From contig WELB01000003.1 in NCBI GenBank assembly GCA_009602725.1, positions 72,053 to 110,566 of the forward strand: DNA of 38,514 nt. Reading direction: 5' to 3'. Within the stretch, counting starts at the first letter, position 1. Each line of letters opens with the position of its first letter. The notes beneath the pieces were generated by a model. The model was given only the letters and a program-made list of their open reading frames with translations, was not told the origin of the DNA and searched no databases. Shown here in pieces: positions 1 to 8,840 of this stretch. The stretch is from Spirogloea muscicola (Eukaryota > Streptophyta > Zygnematophyceae > Spirogloeales > Spirogloeaceae). A program made the translations under genes and the position numbers.

Positions 1-60
1 CGGCGGCGGCGGCGGTCGCGGGCAGCAGAGGCGGGCGGGCACGCGGCGGCGGCGGCGGCG
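1..60. repeat. CGG-rich microsatellite
   Basis: Runs of CGG at both ends of this stretch are separated by a GC-rich spacer. Several similar GC triplet runs occur in the window. The window begins inside it, so its true left edge is unknown. Confidence 0.8.
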
Positions 61-81
61 GGAGGCCTTGGGAGCAAGCCC

Positions 82-93
82 TGCCACGTGGCA
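82..93. promoter_or_regulatory. 12-bp palindrome with a G-box core
   Basis: TGCCACGTGGCA is a perfect palindrome with the CACGTG core that plant bHLH and bZIP factors bind. No gene start was recognised near it, so a regulatory role is only a possibility. Confidence 0.3.
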
Positions 94-1316
94 CGAATTC
101 AGGGCGCCAACTGGGGCCCCGTATCCGCCTTCTCGTCAGCCGACGAGCCTGGGTACACAGTAATATTTGAAGCGGCCCGCCGCTGCCCGCCAGGAGAAAG
201 ACTGCTGGTATTGGAAAAGCGGCTGTGACGACTAAATAATAGCTCTTCCAGCTGTACTAGCCAGCCAAACTGCTTACCAATGGTATTGATGACTATAGTA
301 GCGGAGCCACAGGCTAGGCAGGCAGGGCGCTCTAAATGAGTACCCCGGCTTCAGCAATAAGCAGGAATTCAGATGAGCTGCGGGAGTATGCAGCTGCAGG
401 TACCACAAGAGCGGCTGTAAATGCCGGCCAGGTGCATACAGAGGGTTTCAACCTTGCCAGGAGAAGCAGTCACGGCTGTACGAGGCCCAGCTTCCGCCAC
501 GGGGCCGTTTGGTATCCGGGTACCATTCAGCGACCTGTACTTGCTGCGGGTCAGCTTAGCGGCAGTGTAGGTGTACATCTGTAGTGCTTGCCCTTAGACT
601 TGGACAATCAGGCCCTGCATTACTGAACACCTGCCCTAGCTCGAAGCAAGCTGAGGGACTGCTACACTAAGAGCAAGACGAGCTTCCAGTATAAAAACTT
701 GGAGTTGAGTATCAAGCGATGGAGGGCCTGTGTGGCCAAGTACGAAGGCAAGCACAGTACCCACTATACATCACCTGCTGCTAAGTAGTACAAGAAGCTG
801 ATATAAATAAGGGCGAGGGCGATAACTGTGAAAGAAGTAAGCTCTTATGATAAGCTGGGAAAGGCCAGCCCCAAAGGCATGGGCAATGTCTGAAGGGGCC
901 GGGCTATCATTGAGATTGTCCAGATTGCAATGTTGTAAGTGTTGCTTCGAGCACCGCAGGCCCTTCAAGGCGCAGGTGTGATGCCAGGGCTCATGCACCA
1001 TTGGAAGACGCAAGCTGCTCCTTCAGGGCACCTGCACAAAGCGGCGGCGGCAGGTGAACTGCTGCCAGCATGCTAGCATACTGCTGCTGATGCTGTGGCG
1101 ATCATGGCAGTGTGATAAGTACCAGCACATTTGCAGCCCCCATGACTCGTACCTGAAAGAGATGGACCAGCCACCGCTGTACCTCCTAGACAAGCTGAAG
1201 TATGACAGCACTAAAAGTCCCCACAACCACAGCACTATATGTTGTGCAATATTGTTACAAATAACCAGTGATTGCCTTCAGGAGGTGCTATGTCACTTCT
1301 GCACAAGGATTTAAGC
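94..1316. other. No recognised gene; 3' side of the TM9SF gene
   Basis: No convincing gene was found. Short open stretches around 670-790 and 1035-1225 on the plus strand look protein-like, but they are interrupted and match nothing I recognise. A minus-strand LINE tail lies at 851-905. Part of 1200-1316 is probably the 3' untranslated region of the TM9SF gene. Confidence 0.5.
851..905 (-). mobile_element. LINE 3'-tail fragment with stem-loop
   Basis: The stem GCTGG (854-858) pairs with CCAGC (865-869). It is followed by words like those in the other tails (AATGTCTGAAGG, matching AAGGTCTGAAGG elsewhere). This is a degenerate member of the hairpin tail family, and no coding part is attached. 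Confidence 0.6.
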
Positions 1317-4300
1317 TTAGCAAACTTGCACTGAGGAGCTTTCAGACCCCTCAGTTGTGTGCAGCAAGTGCTCTTCCATCATGTAAGTGCACTTGCTTAC
1401 AGTCTCCCTTGTGAGCTCCTCGCATGAGCTCTTCGTGCCATATTGGTATACATGGCGCACGAAGAGGAACGAGGCACAGTAACTGACTGAAGCGAGCATA
1501 AGGCATAAGCTGTAGCACAGGCATGCCATGTAGCCAAAGAAGAAGGATATCTGCATAAGACCCTGCATGTTGCTGAGTGCATAGTAGTAGTAGAAGCAGT
1601 AGCCATAGATGTAGATGCCAGTGGAACCTCCACACAGTACTGAGCGCCGCCACCACCACTCATGGTTCTCAATTGTGAGCTGGAAGTAGGTAACTGCAAC
1701 TGCGATGAGCGCAGTCACAATGAGCAGCATGATGAAGACGACAAAGAGGATGCTATAGATGGTGTAAAACTTAAAGCCCCACACAGTTGCAAATAGGTAG
1801 TACAGCTCGACGTAAACACCACTGAATGGCGCGAGGCCCGCCATCGCCATCTGCCCGCGATGGGAGCAAAGCAACAGCAGTGCTTCGCATTAGGCAAGAA
1901 GGACAGGCCTATCCTATTAAAGAAGATGCAGATGTGTCCCTCATCTCAAGGCACTTACGCAGTAGGAAATACTTGTCTGCATTGTGAGAAGGTCATCCAT
2001 GAGGTCAATAAATTGCGGAGAAGAAGCTGAGGACAACAGCTGCATGGAGTCTCAAATTGAGCCTTCCTTCCCAAAGCCACGTGAATAACAATCCAAGTGG
2101 AATACCTTAGGCACGGCCTGTCTGTACCATGGCAGGGTGGAAGTCTCGCGTGGATAGTTGATGGTATGACATGGTGCCCAAAGGTCACTCTCGCTATTTT
2201 TCCCCACCATGCCACCTAGGACCTGGGTGCAGGCCCACAGTGTATTCTTAGACTAGCAGTTGCACGTCGAGCTGCATAATTAAGCTGCTGGCCTTGCATA
2301 ATTGCACACCCTGATCTTGATCTGCTTACGTGCTCGTCTCTGCCTGACCTGCGCCCCTGCAGAGGGTTCCTTCCGCCCCTTGCATACGCAAAGCCAGAGA
2401 TAGGCAGGAGGATGCTGGCCATGCAGCAGTATCCATTTCATCTCCTCGGCGTCTAGGCCACTACCATCAACTACCAACAATAGCTTCCACTCACCGTTAG
2501 TGGGAAGGTAACAAGGGCCCAGATGACAAAGATGATAACAATGTTATAGAATGACAGCGCCCGGCTAGGTGTGTAGATGATGGCAATCATGTCATTTAAG
2601 CAGAAAGTCAGGAAGAGAGGCCCGCAAAAGAGAGAGGCGGTCAGGACAACGTTGTAGAACTGCCATGGTACAAGGAGCCAATGTCATATTGCGAGAAACT
2701 GCAATTTCCCACACAGCAAATCCACAAAGACTTGCCAGCTTGGCCTGTTTGAGTTCCACTCCTGATGCAACGAGCAATGGTGCTTGAACATCAGCGTCAG
2801 CAAAAGACAGGGTTAGCAGCCAAGAAGCCACCTCCACTTTCCCCGTCACCGTAAAGTGAAGCAATATGTAGCTCACCCACTTGTCTCCGCCCATCTGACG
2901 GTAAAGGTTGGCAGAGACATAGCCGGCTATGCCTGCTGTGAGCGTGTACAGGACGACTGAAGCCGTGGATATGGACCCCCGCTTGTATGGGTGAATGATG
3001 CCCATCAGAGCAAGGCCGAAGATGCCGAGGGTTGTTACCAGGAGCTGCGCACCTGTGCCAATGACCTCCGCAAACAAGCTACAAGCGGCAAAAGGGGCAA
3101 TGGGCTTATGGTTAGCAAAGTTGCAATTATGTGGATACAATGATTACAGGCTAAGTTTGTGTGAGACCAGCTGCATATGAGAGCCAAGCTTTCAGCTCAA
3201 ACCCCGCTGAGCCGCGACATGGACCTGGCATGGGGCGGGAGGCTGAAATCTTCCTCAAGGATGCTTCTCTGCCCTTTCTCTTCTTGCACATTGGCGCTCT
3301 CCCTTTCCAAAGTGCATCTGCAAATGCAGATACAAAGAGGCAAGCGAGAAATGTAAGCCCCCGCAAAGGACTGGGCATCAAAGCCCTTGGAAGCTCAGAT
3401 GAATTCAGCAGCACTGGAAGTGCACATGTCTAAGACAAGGGCAGTGTACGTGGCGAGTAAAAGAGGTCTTAAAGCCTGCACTCCCCTAGTAAGTCCTCAA
3501 TGCTTTGCAGCCTTTGCGAGCCTGTCAAGCCTGCACCCTGCTACTTGCCCAGCAAGCATACGGCTCAATGAATCAATAATGGAATGCAGACTTCATTGAT
3601 TCCTTGTACTCGCCATGTGTGATGATGAGATGATGATCTGCAGTGGAGCTACACCACCCTATGAGGCAGGGAGATAAGGTCTCCCACCTGAGGATGGCGT
3701 TCTTGAGGACGCGCCAGAGGACTGTGACAAGGATGCCAGTGAGCAGCAAGACAGTGACGCAGGAGATGATGATGGCGACCGCGTGGAGCTCCAGGTGCTG
3801 AGGCAGGTATGAGTACCTGGCATACTTCTCCAAGCGTCGCTCAAACGGCGTGTCCACTTCCGTCCACTTTGTAGAGAAGGAGAACCTGACTGTCAGCGGA
3901 CCATCCCCGCTGATGTCCACCATCTGGTCGTTCGTTGAAAGCTGGATGTCAATGACACGGTCGTCGTTGTAGCGCACGTCAAATTCCATTTGCGTAACCA
4001 GCAAATAAGCCTCCTCACCGCCCCAGTTCCGAGAGTTCCCAATGAAGGCCCAAGTGGGAAGGTCATCAAAATACATCTGCCAGACGAGCCAGGGGAGGAA
4101 CAGCCAGGGGCAGAGCAGCCATGCTCTCTCATTTCGCCGTGAACAACTCTAAGGTACCAGCTAGTGTGAGCAATGGTGACAATGGTGGCATGAAGTCCTA
4201 CCTACACCAGGCCCCTGGCGGGCATTGGTCTCATGCCAAGTGCGAAAGCTCAGCAGATCGGCTGCATGCGCGCGCACCTCAACGTAGTAGTCCTCCTTGA

Positions 4301-4832
4301 TGGCCTTCCGAAACGTCTCGACGTCGGCCGTCGAGAGCGTGCTGTTGCAGAGGAGCACGTCCTCCTGGCCGACCTTGAAGCTGACGTCATAGGGGGACTG
4401 GACCATGCGGTAGCCTTCCAGCACCTCGAAGAAGCCCTCAGCCTTGTGCGCCGACGGGAGCGCCGGCTTGCAGAATGGCAGGTCGTAGTATCGGTACGTC
4501 TCGCTGCGGCGCGGGCGCCGGCCGTCGGGCGCTTATGATGGTGAGAGGCGCATCCCGGGCTCCCGCTGAGCTCCCATCAAGGCATGCTGGCTGGCGTGCG
4601 TCGATGGAGTGGGCGGACGGGCGGCTGGTTTGACGGCGGGGGGCGCCGACGTGGGGTTGCGGAACGGCCCGACCTTGCCGGCGAGGAGCGGGATGCGGTC
4701 GCGCGGGCTATACCGGTGCTCGGACACGGACGGCAGCCGCCACCCGGGCGCCGCCGCCGCGCCGGCGGCCAGCAGCAGCAGCAGCAGCATCGGCGGCGGC
4801 GGTAGCGCGGGCCGCCGCCGGGCGGTGGCCAT
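1317..4832 (-). CDS. Transmembrane nine (TM9SF/EMP70) protein, EMP12-like
   Basis: Eight exons, all joined in phase at GT-AG sites: 4651-4832, 4278-4503, 3688-4076, 3225-3317, 2877-3078, 2495-2659, 2106-2222 and 1317-1850. They give 635 residues, normal for the family. Residues 1-28 form a signal peptide with a Leu run. The lumenal domain has KVGPFRNP, YRYYDLPFC and DDLPTWAFIG. The membrane part includes VLGGMVGKNS, YPRE, MAMAGLAPFS, VELYYLFATVWG, EWWWR, CGGSTGIYIYGYC and SFFFGYMAC, typical of the plant EMP12 subgroup. Known members sit in Golgi and endosomal membranes and help sort membrane proteins. Exon 4 is unusual: the family motif around GWK-HGDVFR is replaced, although ILEEDFSLPPHASLF aligns with its end. 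The C-terminus reads through to a stop at 1317 and lacks the usual short Golgi-retention ending. A strong donor (ACT|gtaagc, near 1398) suggests the last exon may splice once more. The start is the only ATG before the signal peptide. Confidence 0.93.
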
Positions 4833-4959
4833 GGCGCCGGCGAGCGCGGCGACGGCGGCAGCGCCCGCTCAACGCTATGCTGGAAGGCGGCTCGGAGTCC
4901 ACTCGAGTCAGCGGGCTCAACTTAAGTCGCCGTTGGGACTTGCTTGGCCGCTTTGCCCA
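4833..4959. promoter_or_regulatory. Short presumed promoter and 5' region of the TM9SF gene
   Basis: Only about 130 bp separate the TM9SF start codon (4832, minus strand) from the first recognisable LINE sequence near 4960. The stretch is GC-rich and shows no clear TATA element. Calling it a promoter is inference from position. Confidence 0.35.
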
Positions 4960-5758
4960 GGTGGTGGTCCGTTCTTTTCGGGCTGGCCTCTGCCGCGGGG
5001 CGATGGGCGCTCGGTGGCTCGAGCTGCTCGACCAGCTCGCCCGCCACGCCATCGTTCGCCGCTTCCATGGGGAGCCGGTGGACTTCCCTGCCGCCGGGTT
5101 GCTAGCGCAGGTTTACCGCATGCGCTTGGCCGTCTCGCTGCAGAGGTCTGTGGCCCGCGCGAAGCACCTGCGTGCCGGCAGAGCCCTCGCTGCTGCCTCT
5201 GGCTCTGGCCAGGGGACCCGCTTCCAGGAAACCAGCCTCTCTGACCTGGTGGCGTCCACGCCGGGCGGCGGCGCGCGCATCATTGCTGATGTGGTCACCA
5301 TGAATGTGGTCGACCGCTCCAACCCGGGGCTCTCTGCCTCGCGGGCTGGCCACGCTGCGGCGAAGGCCGCTCGCAGCAAGGCGGCCAAACACTCTGACCG
5401 CCCAGCTGGAAACGAGTTCGTGCCCCTGGCCGTGGACGTGCACGGGGCTCTCGGGTCCCAGTGGCTCGACCTGCTGGCCAGGGTCGCGCGGCGCGCTGGG
5501 TCCCGCAGGCGTGGTGAGCCGGCTGACTTGAACGCTGCTGGCTCGTGGGCTCAGGTTTATCGTATGCGATAGTCCGTCTCCCTTCAGCGCTCCATGGCCC
5601 ACGCCTTGCATCTGCGTGCTGGCTGTGCTCTCGCTGCGGCCTCCGGCTTTCGTCAGGAGAAAGTGCTCGCCCATTGAGGACAGGGGCTGGAAAAGTCAAG
5701 GGATTGTTTTCCGGCAGCTGGTCTGCCGGATTTGAGGCTTCTCACTCGTAACTACTGA
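4960..5758 (+). mobile_element. Two fused 5'-truncated LINE ORF2 C-terminal fragments
   Basis: The first fragment carries the family pattern MGARWLELLDQLARHA, LAQVYRMRLAVSLQR and HLRAGRALAAASG, up to TSLSDL. It runs in frame into a second fragment beginning VASTPGGGARIIADVV and ending again in GSQWLDLLARVARRAG and AQVYRMR. The reading frame is open from 4877 to 5572, closed by TAG where the related copy has Leu. After that the same protein continues, broken by a roughly 42-bp antisense tail insert at about 5658-5699. It reaches the family ending LRLLTRNY and a TGA at 5756-5758. There is no reverse-transcriptase domain, so this is a dead mosaic left by 5' truncation. Confidence 0.85.
5658..5699 (-). 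mobile_element. Minimal antisense LINE hairpin-tail insert (about 42 bp)
   Basis: The related copy (minus strand near 33120) reads GGCTTTCGTCAGGGGGATAG without a break. Here the same site is split by a segment holding AGTGCTCGCCCATTGAGG and GGGGCTGGAAAAG, which is the hairpin tail in reverse orientation. The flanks GTCAGG (5652-5657) and GTCAAGG (5695-5701) look like a slightly diverged target duplication. Confidence 0.6.
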
Positions 5759-6232
5759 GTGGTCCATCCTCCCCCGGTCTGACATAACATCTTCAGGCCT
5801 CTTGTAGCTGCTTAGCGCTATAGGCCCCTCCGTCATCTGGCTCCTTCGAATCTTTGTCAATTCTTCTCGGGCTGGCCTTTTACAGTCCTTGCCCTCATTG
5901 GGAGAGCCACTTCTCTCTCTGACCTGAGGCTGCTTAGCAGGGGTTACTGAGTGCTTCGTAGCTGCTTAGTTTCTTCTTGTGCTTGTTTTCTTAGTGCTTC
6001 TCCTGGCCCCTTCTCGTCCCTTGTTCATTCTTTATTGGGCTGGCTTTTTCCAGCCCTCATCCTCAATGGGCGAGCCCTTCTTCTGCCAGCCCCTCTTCTC
6101 TACTGTATTGACCCGTGTTTACTGAGCGGGTCAATCTGCTGTAAGATATGTAGGTCTTCAGATGTGCTTGCCTGTGTACTTGGCCATTTGGCCTTCTTTT
6201 GTTTAAAATACACGAAATTGTTCTTCTCTATG
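5759..6232 (+). mobile_element. Array of three successive LINE 3' ends
   Basis: After the stop at 5756 comes a 3' untranslated tail with hairpin GGGCTGGCCTTTTACAGTCC (5869-5888). It runs into another protein end, SDLRLLSRGY-stop (about 5919-5951). A second tail then has the perfect stem GGGCTGG/CCAGCCC (6037-6043 and 6050-6056). A third end of a different family follows (LTRVY-stop near 6110-6133), whose tail reads GAGCGGGTCAATCTGCTG, matching the copies at 8329 and 32371. Each 3' end abuts the 5' break of the next. Confidence 0.75.
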
Positions 6233-6490
6233 GGCCTTTGTAAGGCTAGGATTGGCCTCCCTTTCAAAATTCATGCGCACCGCGCGCCTTCTCTATGTAT
6301 GAGCGCGCGCTTTCTCACGTGTGCTGCTATCCAGTTCCTTCGGAGAAGAAGTGGCTCTCCCAGATACAAATAATTGACGCTTCCAGGCGGGGGCGGTGGC
6401 TGGGAGAGGCCAGCAAAAGAGAGAAGGCGCGCGGGGCGCATGAAATGAAATGGAGGCCAATTCAGAGCGACACATTGTTCAGGCAGAGTC
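6233..6490. mobile_element. Inverted pair of family-C LINE tails
   Basis: At about 6245-6295 (plus) the sequence reads TTGGCCTCCCTTTCAA and CACCGCGCGCCTTCTC. At about 6415-6485 (minus) the same module appears inverted, with CACATTGTTCAGGCAG at its outer end. The best copy is at 34915-35000, where it follows a LINE protein end (LFVLTRGY-stop). The roughly 120 bp between the two arms shows nothing else. Confidence 0.6.
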
Positions 6491-6723
6491 TAGGGCAAAC
6501 TAAACAGGGCTACATAATACGGAAACCGAAACCAAGGTGCCTAAGGTGACAGCAAAAACAAAGAACAAACTTCGAAGTGGCCAGTGAAAGCGCTAAAGCA
6601 CACAAGAAGGAGGGCTCGCTCATAGAGAAGAGGGGCTGGCCAAGCCAGGACAATATCCAAAGCCAATGAAGGTGCCGAAAAGGAAAACTACAACACTAGA
6701 TACGAGATGATGCATATGGAAGC

Positions 6724-7056
6724 TCAGTACCCGCGAGTGAGCAACATCAAGTCCGAGTAACTTGCTGGAAACCAAGGATCTACTTGGTACTCAGTAATCC
6801 CTGTTGAGCAGCCGCAGGTCGGAGGAACCAGTCTCCGAGTAGCCGGTCTCTGGCCAGGGCCAGAGGCTGCACCCAACGCGCGACCGGCACGCAGATGCAG
6901 CGCGCTTGCCATTGACCGCTGCAGCGAGACTGACACTGCATGCGATATACCTGCGCGAGAGAGCCTGCTGCAATGGATCCGCCTGCTCCGTATGGTACCA
7001 GCGGGAGACAGCGCTGCGTCAGAGCTGGTGTAAAAGCTCGAGCCACCGAGCGCCAA
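6724..7056 (-). mobile_element. Degenerate LINE C-terminal fragment
   Basis: The minus strand encodes VSLQRSMASALHLRAGRALGAASG, split here as VSLQRSMASALHL and RAGRALGAASG, the signature of the family's last domain. The ending is degenerate, near LMLLTRGY (about 6724-6750). Flanking residues do not match, so the fragment is short and rearranged. Confidence 0.65.
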
Positions 7057-7149
7057 ACGCCCCGTGAGTGTCGATGGCGAGCAGGAAGCACTAGGCAGGG
7101 CGGCGGTAGACCGAGGAGCAAAGGGGGGCCGAGACTACGGAGCTGGCCG

Positions 7150-7352
7150 CTCATGTCCTCGATGTGCCCACGGTGGTGAGCGGACGGCAGCGCACGGCCT
7201 CCTCCGCGATGCTATGCATCCTCGTGGAGGCCGGCTTCTTGGTGGACTCCTCGGTCATGCTGCTACGACAGAAGGCGGACGGCCTCCACGCCAGACGGGT
7301 CAACCTTCCCTCTAGTTACTCTGATCTGCACTTGCTGACTAGAGGTTCTTGA
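7150..7352 (+). mobile_element. Internally deleted LINE C-terminal fragment
   Basis: In one plus-strand frame the family pattern LVEAGFLVDSS, then QKADGLHARRVNL, is followed directly by SYSDLHLLTRGS and a stop near 7350. The middle of the domain (about 120 residues in the fuller copies) is missing. The join falls at the Asp/Asn-Leu pair that also marks the fusion point near 5247. Confidence 0.7.
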
Positions 7353-7765
7353 GCGCCCACTCGCAGAAGCCACGGAGAGTAATTGCGTGTTTCTTTGCGC
7401 CTTCCGGCCTCTCAGGCCTTGTACAATGCTCTGGGCTGGCCTCTCACATAGATTGCCTTGCATTGGAAGAGCCAATTTTTCCTGTAAAACCGACTTGGTG
7501 CTCTTCTGGCAGGAGCTGCCATATACAAGAGTAATGGAGTGAGTTTGAGTTACTTTGCGCCTTCCAAATCCATCAATTCAACCTTCTTAGAGTTGCCAGG
7601 TGATGGCCCAACCTGAGAGAAGCTCTTCAAGAAGGAAGAAGCTCTTCCACTTGGAAAATCTGAATTTTGAAAGGGTCAGCCCACACTATACAAGACAGGC
7701 TTCAGGGGGACCCCGACAGGAAAGGGCAGAGCACTTAGAAAAAATAATGTGATTGCAATGAATAT
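7353..7765. other. No recognised gene; degenerate LINE tail
   Basis: A weak plus-strand tail with GGGCTGGCCTCTCACA sits at about 7431-7446, downstream of the LINE fragment ending at 7352. Nothing else was recognised. Confidence 0.4.
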
Positions 7766-8425
7766 TTGGTTGGGGCTTCATGCACAGCTCCTCTCAGAAG
7801 GCTACTGAGCCTTGTCGTTGCAGCACTACTCTCCCTCAATTGTCATCATCGCCGCACACTTGACATTGTGGGCGTGCAACCTGGTGGAGGACCACGGGCC
7901 CTGGTCGACGTTGTTGTTACGGAGGCATATAAAGGCCCAGCATCAACAAACATTGCTGGGCACGCAGTGGGCGGAGCAGAGCAAAGAAAACTGCGGCATT
8001 ACTCCGATTACTTCCAATGCGATCAACTCCTGCCAGCTGCAATCGACATCTTTGGCTGTCTGGGTCCTCGCTTCCACACTCTGCTTCAGAACATTGCCAA
8101 TCTAGGCTACACTCGACGTGCAGATGTGTTTCCGGCTGAGATGGGCTTGCCAGCTGCAAATTTGTCGCTCTTGCGACGACGAGTTTCGGCCTGTTTGCAG
8201 CGTGCTCAGGCTAGTGCCTTGCACCAGAAAGCTGGGCGAGCTCTAGTAGATGGCAGAAGGGCTCCGTTCCTGGCATCTAGTATTCATGCATCGAGTACTG
8301 ACATTTATGTTTTGACCCGTGGTTATTGAGCGGGTCAATCTGCTGTAGGTTATGTAGATTTTTAGATGTGCTTGCCTTCGTACCTGGCCATTTGGCCTAC
8401 ATTTCTTTCTAATACACGGTGCCTT
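7766..8425 (+). mobile_element. LINE family-B C-terminal fragment with 3' tail
   Basis: A 187-codon frame (7766-8329) includes CHHRRTLDIVGVQPGGGPRA, LVDVVVTEAYKGPAS, DIFGCLGPRFHTLL, EMGLPAANLSLLRRRVSAC and QASALHQKAGRAL, ending DIYVLTRGY-stop. It is a diverged relative of the family-A domain at 33047-34350. The 3' tail from 8330 reads GAGCGGGTCAATCTGCTG and carries a GGCC-ATTT-GGCC stem near 8389-8400. A near-identical copy lies at 31550-32460. No reverse transcriptase is attached. Confidence 0.8.
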
Positions 8426-8840
8426 CCTCAATGACTCGAGCGTTGCTCTTCCCGGCTGGTGCAGCACTGCACTACGCTGGCAGATTCTCTGGTCGGCCAT
8501 GACAGCGACAGCCAGTTCATCCGACATGGATGATGGCTGATGGTGGCACGCACAAGGGTGCAGTGAGACTCTGAACCCTAGACAGATTGCCTGTCAGGCA
8601 TATGAGCGTCAGCAAGACGAGGAGTCTCAACAGCAAGATGAGCACCTTCCAAAGCAACAGTTCAGAGCCAACCTCCCATTCGTGCATCTGCAATTACAAC
8701 ACCTCTTCAATGCTGATTACACAGCTAACAAGCATGCACAAGAAAGCTGCTAACCTGCTCAGGCATCTGTAATCCTATATCTGAGGGGCATCAGGCAATA
8801 TACCAAGAAGGTGGCTTATGAGAAGCATGTTGCCTGTGAT
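8426..8840. other. No gene seen; presumed 3' region of NAA25
   Basis: No coding region is recognised between the LINE tail and the NAA25 stop. Part of it is expected to be NAA25 3' untranslated sequence, read on the minus strand. Confidence 0.4.

Noticed and set aside
3151-3414. 87-codon minus-strand frame between TM9SF exons 3 and 5
   Set aside because: It is a different frame from the in-phase 93-nt exon at 3225-3317, whose ends fit both neighbouring exons and the family alignment.
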